Source of the DNA: Ananas comosus
Lineage: Eukaryota > Streptophyta > Magnoliopsida > Poales > Bromeliaceae
Assembly: GCF_001540865.1 (NCBI RefSeq)
Contig: NC_033631.1
Coordinates: forward strand, 3,578,824 to 3,642,823
Length of the DNA stretch: 64,000 nt
Direction of reading: 5' to 3'
A program made the translations under genes and the position numbers. Positions within the stretch are counted from its first letter, which is position 1; each line of letters opens with the position of its first letter. Below the pieces are notes generated by a model. It saw nothing but the letters and a program-made list of their open reading frames with translations, ran no database searches and was not told the DNA's origin. Below, piece by piece: positions 24,111-36,400 of the stretch.

Positions 24111-26070
24111 TTATTTTCTATTTATAACTATCAACTATTCCACCTTATACTCACATTTTCATCCAAACATAATTTTTCTAGTTCCATCTTATACTCACAT
24201 TTTCATCCAAAAAAAAAAAAATTCTTGTTCCTACGAAAATTCATACTTGTATGTATCCCCGGTATAACTAGTTCTTGCTTATACCTGAACCAAACGAAGC
24301 CGAATCGTGTTTCGAACTCTTCAAGACTTCTATTCCATCCATCATAAAATATGCCAATACTAACATCTATAACACTGTTGATGATATTAAATTAGTTATT
24401 TGCTGTACTTATGTAGCGATGAAGTTGACAGAGGTTTGATATGTGGAAATATATTTATTTAGGGCTATTGGTGATTAAAGGGAGCTGAATTCAAACTTAC
24501 ATCAACACTGTACCTTGGAGGAGTCACTCAGGTGGGTGTTTATTACCGAAATCAATGGACTAATTACTATGTCTATACCTATATATATATGTTTCAATTG
24601 AAATTAGTTGATCCTAATAATCTGTTGAAACTGTACATCATTGTCTTTCACCTTGTTTTGCTCTTAGGGAGCATGTTTGAGAGCACAGTATTTGGATTGG
24701 TACTATGATAACATGGTAGGAAGCATACTGATACCATTGGAAACCTATTGCCAATACCATGCATATTCCATTTCTTTGAGATATGTACTGTGTCGTGATA
24801 CATAGATTAGTGGACACTAGTTAAGAAACCCGCATGATGCGGCGGGTAGACTATTATTATAATTAATCACTACGGCGTGTAGATTAATGCGGATTTTAGT
24901 ATTATAATTTATATTAGAAAAATAATCAATAATATATAATTATCGAAGAACACAAATTCACTTATCATATGTAGCTACCATAAATTATGTGCATTAATAT
25001 TTTTAAGTATTACCGACCGTCCCTAGAGCAAGTGGCAAAGGGCTTGGTGGTTGGTACCCGANTTTCAGTTTAAAAATTTAAATTCAATTATAGAGTAATA
25101 TTATTATTTTCTATTTATAACTACCAACTATTCCACCTTATACTCACATTTTTATCTAAACATAATTTTTCTAGTTCTATCTTATACTCACATTTTCATC
25201 CAAAAAAGAAAAAACCCTTGTTTCTACGAAAATTCATACTTGTACATATCCCCAGTATAATTAGTTCTTGCTTATACCTGAACCAAACGAAGCCGAATCG
25301 TGTTTCGAACTCTTGAATTCAAGACTTTTATTCCATCCATCATAAAATATGCCAATACTAACATCTATAACACTGTTGATGATATTAAATTAGTTATTTG
25401 CTGTACTTATGTAGTGATGAAGTTGGCAGAGGTTTGATATGCGGAAATATATTTATTTAGGGCTATAGGTGATTAAAGGGTGCTGAATTCAAACTTACCA
25501 TCAACACTGTACCTTGGAGGAGTCACTCAGGTAGGTGTTTATTACCGAAATCAATGGACTAATTACTATGTCTATACCTGTATATATATGTTTCAATTGA
25601 AATTAGTTGATCCTAATAATCTGTTGAAACTGTACATCATGTTGTCTTTCACCTTGTTTTGCTCTTAGGGAGCAGGTTTGAGAGCGTAGTATTTGGATTG
25701 GTACTATGATGACATGGTAGGAAGCATACTGATACCATTGGAAACCTATTGCCAGTACCATGCATATTCCATTTCTTTGAGATATGTACTGTGTCGTGAT
25801 ACATAGATTAGTGGACACTAGTTAATTAAGGAACCCGCGTGATGCGGCGGGTAGACATTATTATTATAATCAATCACTACGGCGTGTAGATTAATGCGGA
25901 TTTTAGTATTATAATTTATATTAGAAAAATAATCAATAATATATAATTATCGAAGAACACAAATTCACTTATCATATGTAGCTACCATAAATTATGTGCA
26001 TTAATATTTTTAAATATTATTGACCGTCCCTAGAGCAAGTGGCAAAGGGCTTGGTGGTTGGTACCCGAGA
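24069..26070. repeat. About 1-kb duplication either side of the n at 25062
   Basis: 24069-25061 (from TTTTCAGTTTAAAAATTT) is repeated from 25063 with few changes, ending in the SINE head (GAGCAAGTGGCAAAGG). The junction lies exactly at the n. An assembly overlap or two haplotypes is the likely cause. The unit itself contains no recognised gene; a 62-codon frame at 25480-25668 has no known domain. Confidence 0.8.
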
Positions 26071-27049
26071 CCCAAGTTCGAATCCTAGTTGATTCACATT
26101 TCTAGCTAAGTTTATTTCTAAATAAAATAAACGAAGCGGGTAGCGTGCTACCTATCTCTCAAAAAAAAAAATTTTAATATTATTTATCTCAGTATTGAAA
26201 AAAATTAAAGAATGAAACTAACGTATATTTCTTTTTAAAAATATCTAAACCAAATAATTAAAATGAATAAATCAATTGAAAATAAAATAAAAGCTCATTT
26301 TAATATTAAAAAAGATGAGTAATATTTTTTTATTATCATCGGCATAGAATTTACAAATAAAAAAATATTAAAAAATTAATTGGAGTAATAAAAGCACTAT
26401 GTTTGATAGCCTTTACAGGTTAAAAAAGTAATAAATTAACTTGATAGCTCAAAGTTAATTGTTCTAGTTTGTCTAAATTTAAATTCAAATGTAAACGTAA
26501 TTGCAATAAAATCAAGAGGTTGGAATCTTGATCTAAAAAAAAAGCAAAATTTTAGGAACCAAAATAAAAAAATTGTGAAAATGTTGGGAACCAATGGTGC
26601 AATTAACCCTTAATAAAAGTAAAAAATGCATGTGGCCCCACAACCTCCGCAAAATAAAAGGAGGCCTTTTTTAGGTTCCCCTTTCATGTATTTTTATTAT
26701 AGATTAAAAAATTAATTGGAGTAATAAAAGCACTATGTTTGATAGCCTTTACGGTTTAAAAAGATAATAAATTAACTTGATAGCTCAAAGTTAGATGTTC
26801 TAATTTGTCTAAATTTAAATTCAAGTATAAACGTAATCGCAATAATATCAAGAGATTGGAATCTTGATTGCAAAAAAAAGCAAAATGTTAGGGATCAAAG
26901 TAAAAAAATTGTAAAAATGTTGGGGACCAATGGTGCAATTAACCCTTAATAAAAGTAAAAAATGCATGTGGGCCCCACAACCTCCTCAAAAAAGGGGAGG
27001 CCTTCTTTGGGTCCCATTTCATGTAATTTTATAAATTATAGATTATAGA
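25818..27049 (-). mobile_element. Candidate non-autonomous Helitron carrying a SINE and a tandem 5' end
   Basis: Read on the minus strand, it starts TCTATAATCTATAATTT (at 27049) after an A. It ends with the hairpin ACCCGCCGCATCACGCGGGT, then about ten bases, then CTAG (25818-25821) before a T. Start TC, a 3' hairpin just before CTRR, and insertion between A and T without TSD are the Helitron signatures. Inside are a SINE (26022-26171) and a 336-bp direct duplication of the 5' region (26375 onward repeats at 26711). No Rep/helicase is encoded. A second, truncated copy of the 3' end lies at about 24818-25061. Confidence 0.5.
26022..26171 (+). mobile_element. tRNA-derived SINE (Au-SINE-like)
   Basis: The head GACCGTCCCTAGAGCAAGTG holds an A-box-like GAGCAAGTGGCAAAGG. 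AGTTCGAATCC is a B box about 50 bp later. After a short body the element ends in CTACCTATCTCTC and an A run. The flanks TTTAAATATTAT and TTTAATATTAT look like a TSD. A copy in the opposite orientation is at 42540-42704, and a truncated head is at 25013-25061. Confidence 0.8.
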
Positions 27050-27177
27050 TTTATAAATTTATAGATGAGTTTATAGGATAATAAAAAGGTGTAAGTAAAA
27101 AGAGTAAAATGGGAAAGTGTAAAAGTAAAATGACAAAAAATATATGAAAGTGCCAAAAAGCCCGTGAAAAGTGTAAT

Positions 27178-27566
27178 ATGTGAAAATAGGATTTTTTTTT
27201 TGCATTTAGCCTTATCAATTATTTTTTTTTACAAATAGTTTTAACAAATTTATATTTATATAAATAACTCTCTTCTCGCCATACAAGGGCTTAGATAGCG
27301 TTTTTTACTTGAACACATTGATTGAATCACCATATTTCTTTTTATATTTTTTATTGCTCCTAAGTTAAAAAAAAAGAAATAGAATATGGATATGAATACG
27401 ATAATTCAATCACTGCATTCAACTTAAAAATGCTAATGTGGTGCTCGTGTGGCAAGGAAAGGGTCATATATGCGAATATAAATTTGCTAGGGTTATTTGT
27501 AAATTTTTTTTTTTTTTTTGAGGAGGCTAAATGGAAAAAAAAAGTTCGTGAAAATACAATGTTAAA
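27178..27566. mobile_element. Foldback element with long inverted repeats
   Basis: The left arm, from TGAAAATAGGATTTT through GCATTTAGCC, ACAAATAG and AAATTTATAT, is mirrored by the right arm (ATTTGTAAATTTTTT, GGCTAAATGG, TTCGTGAAAATA). The arms are about 170 bp each, covering nearly the whole element. No coding sequence. Confidence 0.7.
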
Positions 27567-27619
27567 TGGAATGTTTATGTACCTACATTGTACTTAGCCA
27601 TGTTTTGACTTTTTTTGGA

Positions 27620-28708
27620 AACTTATTTTCCAAATAACCTTATAAAATTTTTAATTGGCAAAATAACGTTCTAAAAAGTTTATTTGGACAAATAATCTCC
27701 TCTTGCCGACTCAGCACCACAGCAGATAATTATGCTAAAAGTGCTAAAAGTGGTGACTCGTTCACTGTCTTCTTAAAACGGTAGATCTGCATTCGGAAAA
27801 TTCGAAGTTCAAATTTAACTTTAGATTTGAAATCAAATATTATATTCAATTTATATTTTGAATTAAAATTTAAAAATTAAATTCAAATCTTTGAATTTGA
27901 TTTTAAATTCAAGTTTTCAAATTCAAATCTTATTTTCAAATTCATATTTTGTTATCAATTCAAATTCACTTTCAAATTTTAAATTCAAAATTATAATTTT
28001 AAATTATAATTTTAATTTTGAATTCAAACTTGAAGTGTAATTTAGATTTTGAATTCAAATTACAAATCAAATTTAAAATTTAAAATTATATTTTGAATTC
28101 ACATTTTAAATTCAAAATCAGATTTTGATTTGGAATATCAATTCAAACTCACATTAGATTTTGAATTCAAAAGCTTCAAATTAAATTTAAAATTTGATTT
28201 TGAATGCAAATTTTGAAATATAATTCAAACTTAAATATAAATTATAAATTTAAATTTAGATTTTGAATATAAATTCAAATATCAAAATCAAAATTCAATT
28301 TCAATTTTAAAGTCAAAATTCCAAATTTGAGTTTCAATTCAAATTTTTAATTCAGTTTTAAAATTGTATCTTTAAATTCAAAGTTAAAATTCTAATTTTA
28401 AATTATTAATTTAAAATTAAAATTTTAACTTTTACTCACATGTAGTGATTCCGATAATTTTAGAAATGATGGATCCACTTAAAAGCTGTGAATCATTTAC
28501 CATATTTAGAAAGGTTTTGAACGATTTACCTTTTTCATAAAAAAATTTAAAAAATAGTGAATCATTTATCGTCTTCTTAATTTACCGCTTTTGGCATAAT
28601 TATTCACTGAGATGCTAAGTTGGCAAGAGGAGACTTATTTAGTCAATTAAATATTTTTGAGAGTTATTTTGCTAATTATAAAATTTTATAGAATTGCTTA
28701 GAAAAAAA
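27620..28708. mobile_element. Long-TIR (MULE- or foldback-type) element with AT-rich core
   Basis: The left arm contains AAAATTTTTAATTGGCAAAA, CTCCTCTTGCCGACTCAGC and ATAATTATGCTAAAAG. The right arm carries their inverted counterparts (CTTTTGGCATAATTAT, GCTAAGTTGGCAAGAGGAG, TTGCTAATTATAAAATTTT). The inverted repeats exceed 100 bp. Between them, about 27800-28430 is a degenerate array of AAATTCAAA words in both orientations. No transposase. Confidence 0.7.
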
Positions 28709-29462
28709 AAAGGTACTTTTGTTGCTCTCACAATAGTAAATACTACTGAAGGGGTCCGACTTTTCGCGGCGGGTTGAAACTTTCAGAGTAATTGAAAGTT
28801 TGATAGTGAGACTATTTAGATGTATTGAATGTTGGTGGAAAAAAGAAGAAGGATCACACGCGCCGCGCTAGTGAGGATGAATAAGAACTTTTCAGGTGAG
28901 AAAAAATATTAGAGATTTATATAGATTAATAGATTATTCTGGTAATATTAGTTCGCTTGTGAAATTAGTGTGTTTCTAATTATTGTATATTAAATAAAAA
29001 ATAGAATTTAAAAAATTTTAGTATTTTGGATCGGTGTTTTAAACCTAACAAATTATTGTGTGTTTATACATAACGAGATAATATGTTAGAATAATTAATT
29101 GCCTAGCTAATTTTGTGAAATAATTAATACCTAGCATTGATACATAGCGAGATACTCTGTTGCACAATTAATTACCTCGTTACTCAAATTTTGGTTAATT
29201 ACATAACTAATGAGTATTTGACCAAAGATGGTAAGAGCAACAGAATTATTATTATTATTATTATTAAGATGATCAATTATAAACCGTACAAAGTTTATGT
29301 CAATTCTAATTTTTCTAAAAAAAATATTAAACTAGTTTTTAAGATCGAATATTTTTTTTTTCTAATTTTAAATAAAAAATATAAAAATAGTCAAAGGGAA
29401 GGTAAGAGAGCCGGAGCCAATTTTTTAGTGGCCATTGGGAAAGGGAAGTATATTAACAAAAA
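28709..29462. other. AT-rich DNA, nothing recognised
   Basis: A 117-codon frame at 29137-29490 is Asn/Ile/Lys-rich with an (ATT)n run and no domain. I regard it as chance. Confidence 0.5.
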
Positions 29463-29826
29463 TGGTAAACTTCAAATACTATTTCTGTAGTTTCACACTT
29501 TCTCACTTTAGTATTCTTGTGATTTATAGTGTATCAATTTAGTATCCTATAGTTTTATTTTTATTTTTTGTCAGCTTCTCGGTTAATATTTTATTAAATT
29601 ATATATAAAAAACTTCAGATACCTCACCTAAGTTTATTAAATATTTATTTTAATACTCTTTAGTTTTAACTTTATCACTATTTTAATAAAAAAAATAATA
29701 AAATTGATAATAAAAAAATAAAAATAAAAATATAAATATAAGGTATTAAATTAATACACTTTAAATTATAAAATACTATAAAGTGAGAAAGTGTGAAACT
29801 ATATTAATGGTATTTGAAGTTTTTTC
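29463..29826. mobile_element. Foldback MITE just upstream of the PP2C gene
   Basis: The left end GGTAAACTTCAAATACTATT is mirrored by the right end (TGGTATTTGAAGTTTTTTC). Inner segments (CACTTTCTCACTTTAGTAT; AAAGTGAGAAAGTGTGAAAC) are inverted, as in the MITE at 12329-12956. It ends about 250 bp before the duplicated leader and about 465 bp before the first in-frame ATG of PP2C. Confidence 0.75.
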
Positions 29827-30289
29827 TAACAAAAACAAAACACACTAAACACACCCATTCCACAGGCTCTCTTCCCCTCGTGCATTCATGAGCTAAAAGC
29901 CTCAAAACCGCGTCGTCGCCCCTCCGCCCCTTTCCGCGTCCCCTTCTTCTCCGCGCGCGCGCACTCTCTCTCTCTCTCTGTCTCTTTTTCTCTCTCTGTG
30001 TCCACACCAGATCTAGGAGGAGCAGCAGCAGCAGCAGCAGCAGCAGTAGCAGTACTGGGGCCGGCGCTGGACATGGGCGGCGATCCGAGGTAGAGAGAGC
30101 GGCGGAGCACGAATCTCGAGGGAGGNGCAGCAGCAGCAGCAGCAGCAGTAGCAGTACTGGGGCCGGCGCTGGACATGGGCGGCGATCCGAGGTAGAGAGA
30201 GCGGCGGAGCACGAATCTCGAAGGAGGGGGAGCGGGGGGATCTGGTGCCGCTGGCAGCGCTGATAAAGGAGGAGCTGCGGAGCGAGCGG
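29827..30289 (+). promoter_or_regulatory. Probable PP2C promoter end and 5' leader, with CT tract, CAG repeat and a 107-bp duplication at the n (30126)
   Basis: Base composition changes here from AT-rich to GC-rich. It holds a CT-rich tract (29967-30000), (CAG)n at about 30021-30045, and a segment of about 107 bp repeated either side of the n. ATGGGCGGCGATCCGAGGTAG (30175-30194 plus G) is a possible short upstream ORF, also present in the first copy at 30073. No clear TATA box was seen. Confidence 0.5.
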
Positions 30290-30429
30290 ATGGAGCGGCC
30301 GAGCGTGCGCTACGGGTGCGCCGCGCAGTCCAAGAAAGGGGAGGACTACTTCCTCATGCGCACCGACTGCCTCCGCGTCCCCGCCAACCCTTCCACCTCC
30401 TTCTCCGTCTTCGCCGTAATCCCCCTTCT

Positions 30430-30466
<37 letters not shown>

Positions 30467-33400
30467 CTCGATGTTCCTGCCGATTTGATCCTTCTTTTCT
30501 TGGGGGTTTGATCTGCTGGTTTACTGCTCGTTTGCCCCTGCTTTCAGCTCTTCTTTTCATGACAAAAAAAAAAAGTCCGGTGTTTCTGCTGCAGCGAGAT
30601 TCAGAAACGAGATTTTGCGGCCCGAAATTTGGTTCTTCTTGTCTGTTGAAGGGATTTTGTTGAAATCAAGGATTTAAATGCCGTAGCATGGGATCGTGCC
30701 GGAATCTTTCCGGTATGATGCCTGCCGGGCTGTGCCGATGCGTGCCGATTACAAAAAACAATACATAATAGTATGAAATATTTATTTTCTTTAGCAACAA
30801 AATATTCTAATTGTCTATTATGTATTTTATCAAAATTTTTTGAATTTTATTGAGAAATTACTTACTAATTTAAAGAATAGAGGGTATTTAGCTGTATCTT
30901 AGGCACGAGGGCTGTATCTTGTCGATATTTTGTTGGCGCGATACAGCACGGTAGATACGACCTGTGCCGATGGACACTTAACTCCTTGGTTGAAATGTTT
31001 CTTGTAAAAGCACTACACAGGCACACGACTCGTTTGATAGTACTGCCCCCAAGGCCAAACAGACCTTCAGTGTGTGTGAGATCTAGTTTTTCGATTACTG
31101 TGTGTCTTTAAATTGACTAGTTATATCAATGGATCTAGATGCTTCTAAGACTGTGCCTGCAGTCACAGGGATGGATACTGTTAGAGTGTATTATTAGATT
31201 TGATATACAATCTTTGCTAGCATGATTATCATGATTAGGACCGCTACTACCGGAGAGCAATTTATCTGGTAATGCTAACTGATTTATGTATTCGTATGAC
31301 TTGTTCCTGAACCGAATTTCATTTTTCGTTCCTTAGGGTTTGGTTGGATGCAAGAACATCTTCTTTGGTATACCTCAACCACATGTTTTATATGGGCTTT
31401 ATGCCATTCTCTTTGAATATGATAAATCATCTTTTAGGTTGAATTCAATATCTTGAAAAGTCGTCACTATTATGGACTAAATCATGGTCTTAGGTTGCAA
31501 TCGCGAAAACTTTTTCCGTACGGCACAAGTTATCACAGAATAACTTGTCCCGACATCATAACAGGCCCTTAGGCCCTTCGGAGTTGATATGTTTGTAGTC
31601 TCAGAAGTCATAGTGTAGAAAGTTGTAATTGCTCTTGTATAAGTATACGACGAATTTTATGGTGAATTGCCTTGGAATTTTACAGGTTCTTGACGGGCAC
31701 AATGGCAATGCGGCAGCAATATATACGAGGGATAACTTGTTGAACCATGTCGTGGGTGCGATCCCTCGTGGGCTCGGGAGGGAAGAGTGGATTCAGGCTT
31801 TACCTCGAGCATTGGTTGCTGGGTTCGTCAAAACTGACAAAGAATTTCAGAGCAGAGGCATGTTTTTTTTTTTTTTTTCTTTTCATTTTTATAAGTTGTG
31901 CTTCTTTCCTCTGACCGTGTTCTGTTAATGTTCTTCCTTGAAATTTTATGAGCTGATGTTGATTGCTGGTTGATTAAAACTACCAGGACAAACTTCGGGC
32001 ACGACAGCTACATTTGTGATAATTGATGGGTGGACTATCACTGTTGCCTCAGTTGGGGATTCTCGGTGCATTTTGGATGCTCCGGGTGGGATTGTTTCTG
32101 AATTGACTGTCGACCATCGGTTAGAAGAAAATATTGAAGAGTATGTATCTTTTCAATTTCCGTTACTTTATTCACTGAGGCTGAGTTTGGTGGGTGTATT
32201 AAGGTGAAAGAGCCGGGTTTATCACTTCAGTCCTGCCAAAAGTTTGGATGAAAAAATTTTTTATACCTCATCAAATCTTAGGACGATAGTTGCTCCAAAA
32301 TGTGGTACTATGTACTGCCATCAGCTGTCTCTTACTTTGTTCAGAAAAAGCGAATGGAACTGCAGTGGTTGCAATTATCCTTGTAGTCATTATGCTTCGT
32401 TACATATGCAACATCCAAACTGAACTTCTCCTATATCATGGAACACACAGATGGGTAGAAATAGTTTCCCTTTACAACCTGTTGTTCCCAAACCAAATAC
32501 GGCCTAAATTTTCTCCCTACGCTAACTGCTATATAACATGTCATGAGCAGGAGAGAACGCGTGACCGCAAGTGGAGGTGAAGTTGGAAGACTCAGCATTG
32601 TAGGTGGTGCTGAGGTGAGTTTATTCTGTGTATTGGTTTTCACTGATATAATCATGAAGAAGAAAGGCGGATAGTAGCTTTTTAATTGTGAAATTTTGAT
32701 GAGTTATCCTGATTTTGTTGTTTGCTTTGTTTTCAGATTGGCCCCCTTCGGTGTTGGCCAGGAGGTTTATGCCTATCGAGGTCCATTGGAGATGTCGATG
32801 TCGGAGAATTTATTGTTCCGGTACCATACGTTAAACAAGTCAAGGTGCTTCCTTCGTCGGATTTTGTGCTATCCAAGAAAAAGTTACTTATTATTTTGTT
32901 TTGATCGAAAGACTTGCTTCTATTGGCATCTCCTGATGGCTGCTATTAATTCAAGTATGTGCTTAATCATGCATTGACACACCAGGTATCTAATGCTGGA
33001 GGAAGACTAATTATAGCTTCAGATGGCATTTGGGATGCCGTGTCCTCGGAGATGGCTGCAAAGTCTTGCCGTGGTTTGCCTGCTGAGCTTGCTGCAAAGC
33101 AAGTTGTTAAGGTGATCCTCTGATTCTGTTTAAGCATCATATTTGATGATACTTCATTAGTGATTGAGTCTATGTCTTTATTGACTTCGACTAAGCGTGA
33201 GTAGTTGTATTGTAATGAGTTTTAATCATATTGTGTTGATAATCATGCAGGAAGCACTGAGGACAAGGGGACTGAAAGATGATACAACCTGCATTGTTGT
33301 TGACATAATTCCACCTGATCATTCGGTTCCTCCTCCATCCCCACCAAAGAAGATGAATAAGTTCAAGTCTTTTATGTTGAGAAAAAGGTCTAAGGATTCT

Positions 33401-36400
33401 GCTAATAAATTGGCAAAGAAGCTATCTGCTGTCGGTATTGTAGAAGAGTTGTTCGAAGAAGGTTCAGCAATGCTGGCAGAAAGGTCAGTTTTTCTGTTCT
33501 TTTTGTTGCTCTAGCTCTTTTCTTGTTACACCTAGATTCATATTGCAGACTTTGACTTCAATTACAATGCCTCTCCTTTTTCTTTTTTTCTTTTTTATTT
33601 TCTTAAGCTGAATCTTAATCCTTGAAACTACCAATGAAATAAACTAGGGCTTGAAAGTTGATCTTGTTTTAGGATTTTATGGTTTCATGCGTTGGAACAT
33701 CTCTTCTTCTTCTGTTCAGAAGAACTATATCTATATCTATATGAACATGATAGAGTTCTTTTTGATTCCTTTCGTGGAGTCCGTACCATTAATAGCCTGT
33801 GTTAGACAGGTATATGCCCATCAGAACTATCAGTAGTAAAGCAAATTTTCCTGTAGTTGTATAAACTGTAGTAGGTAGAGAAAAGGTTATCTAAGTTCAA
33901 TTGAGGAAAACAGGTCAGTCTTAAAAATAAGCATCGACTAGTAGGAAGACTTTGGTATTATTGCCACAGATTAAGGAATTAGAACCAAAAGCAACCATGT
34001 AATAAAATCCATTAAAGTATTTAGAATTGAATACATGGACAACTAGTTGTTCAGCGGCTACACACATGCCTTTGCAGATCTGTCTCCTCTTCATCCACCT
34101 AAAGAAGTATGTAATGCATAGGCAACAATTATTGAAGAAAGTATTTATGATGGGGATATGAACCCAAAGATTGCTCGAACATGTGCGGCAGGCATCATTC
34201 ATTATCAGATTAGTATCAATCAGTCCAGGATCAGACTTGAAAAATACTTGTGATGTAATTTCTGCATTCCGGTTTTAATCAGGAACAGTATTTTATTTAT
34301 TTTCTGGATCAAGCTGGATGAATTTACTCCAAACAGTAAGCAGTTGGATCTAATTATGTTGGAATTTGATATGGTTCTTAGTTCTTACATCCATCATAAG
34401 AGGCATCCAAATAGGTTTACAGTTTAAACTTTTCTTGGAAAAGAGCCAACTGATTGATTCTCCTCCCGACCCTGAAATTAGAGTCCTATATTGGAAAAGA
34501 TGTTACAGTGTAAACAAAAGCAGGGAAGTATTTGGTGAAAAATCCGAATTTCATGGTATGATATAGTGAACAAAATATTATCTTTTGGACTACAGCCCTT
34601 TTCCTCTTGTTCTTAGTCCTCTTATATTGCTGATCTCCATCCCAATATCTCTAATTTTTACTTTCTAGCGAGGTTTTCTGCAGTAAAATATCTGACAGAC
34701 TTTGCTATTCTCTGTCATTACCGTGCATAAATAACCATAGATGATCATTTTTTTAGCAAACAACCTTACGTTTTAGGTTGAATGAATGTAAGAAAATTTA
34801 TAATTTGAAACATTTGGTAAATCTCCAATCTGCATCATTTTCTTAACATTATTCATCATTTTTAATTTGAGCTATAGTGTCTTCATATGTGTATGAGATA
34901 GAGAGAGGATGGGCAGATTTGAAAATTACCTTTTTTACACTTCTATTATTGTTAAGAGATTGATGATCTAGCTATCTAGTCGCCTAACAGTATATTACTT
35001 ACCAAGGATTTCTTGACTTAATATAAACCCTTTGTTGACAGCACCAGTCGAAAACATCATTCTTCCACTTTATTCAACTAGAAGAGTTTAAAATTTCATT
35101 CCAACTACATTTGCTCTACCATTCATATATCTGAATGTGTCAGTAGGCTTGATATAAAAGCCTTGTTGACGGCACCCCTCGAGACATGCTTCCGCTTTAT
35201 TCAACTAGAAGAGTATAAAATTTCTTTCCAACTCCATTTGCTCTGCCATTCATATATCTGAATGGTTTACGTTGAAGATACTGATTGTTGATTTTGAAAA
35301 ACTATGACATATAAATATATAATGTTAACAAATTTTTATGAAAATAGTGACAAATAATAGGCAGATCATTTATATCTACTCACTGCAAGCATCATTAATT
35401 CATTTGTATTAAAGATTTAACTGAAATTGAAAGGTAATTAGGAAATTTGTATTTATGCGAACTGCACTGCTTCATATGATGAAATGTCATACATCAATTC
35501 AAAGAAATTTCACTGACACTAATAACTATTGTTATGTATAAGAACATTTAGATCGTTGTAGGCAAAGGTGAGTGCCTGCTTTCTCTAGGTTCTCGGGCAG
35601 GGCGAGAATAGCTGGTAGTACCCTAGCACCCATAAGCGAGGCATGTTGATTCAGGTGCTCGCATTTTTCGCCTAGTCGAGCACCACAAGCAAGGCAAAAG
35701 GGGACAGAAGTGTGCGCTTTATTGAATATTGATGTGATTTTCTGCATATATCAGTTGCATTTTCGACTTCAAAAAAAGGACGTACATGGGAGTTGGGAGA
35801 ATAAAGAATTCACTCATTGGTCATATCAAAAAGAGAACCAAAAAAAGTAAAAAGAAAGAAAGAATGAAAGAAATTCATGAAGACAAAGATTGACTCTAAA
35901 ACTTTGTTCCAAGAGGATACTAAACCAACTATTTTTATGGTTCCTAACTTAATGTTTAGGCTTTATAAAGTAAAACATGTATAACTGTGTATTTCTACGT
36001 TTAGTTTCTTTCGTATTCATAAAGGCTTGCTTGTGCTGCTCGTGCAGTACCGTGCCGAGGCCGTGCTGGCATGTGATTTGGGGTCGTGCCAACACCGTTT
36101 GACAACTTTTTTTTTTTAGTTTTTTTTTTAGTTTTTTTAATGGTTTTACAAATTTCTCCCATACTTGAAATATGCAGATCCTATAAATCTACTAATATTT
36201 GGAGCAATTAGTGAGTTCCATCACGTAACGAGACCAACTTTTAGTGAAGAAATACAAATAAGATTTCCCCCAATTCCTCTTATCAGTTTAGATCTAGTTA
36301 ATTTACGCGTGATTGTGTTTTCTTGTAAATTTTTTTACCCAATTATGTCTGTAGTTTTCTACTTTTCTTTACATGCATAAACATTTATAATATTAGAAAA

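Larger units (their letters stand above)
23077..24300. mobile_element. MITE-like element with serial hairpins, (GA)n and AT-rich body; duplicated around the n at 23402
   Basis: The left end AGTGTTTGGATTGGGTACAA is loosely mirrored at about 24280-24300 (TTATACCTGAACCAAACG read on the opposite strand). The left part is a chain of near-perfect hairpins at 23077-23132, 23142-23165, about 23170-23210 and 23223-23248. A (GA)n tract and AAATTTAAA-type DNA follow. After the n, 23403 onward repeats 22918 onward, including the copia LTR end, with a shorter (GA)n and small deletions in two hairpins. Confidence 0.55.

Noticed and set aside
29137..29490. 117-codon frame before the PP2C MITE
   Set aside because: AT-rich chance frame with poly-Ile from (ATT)n and poly-Lys; overlaps the MITE end.
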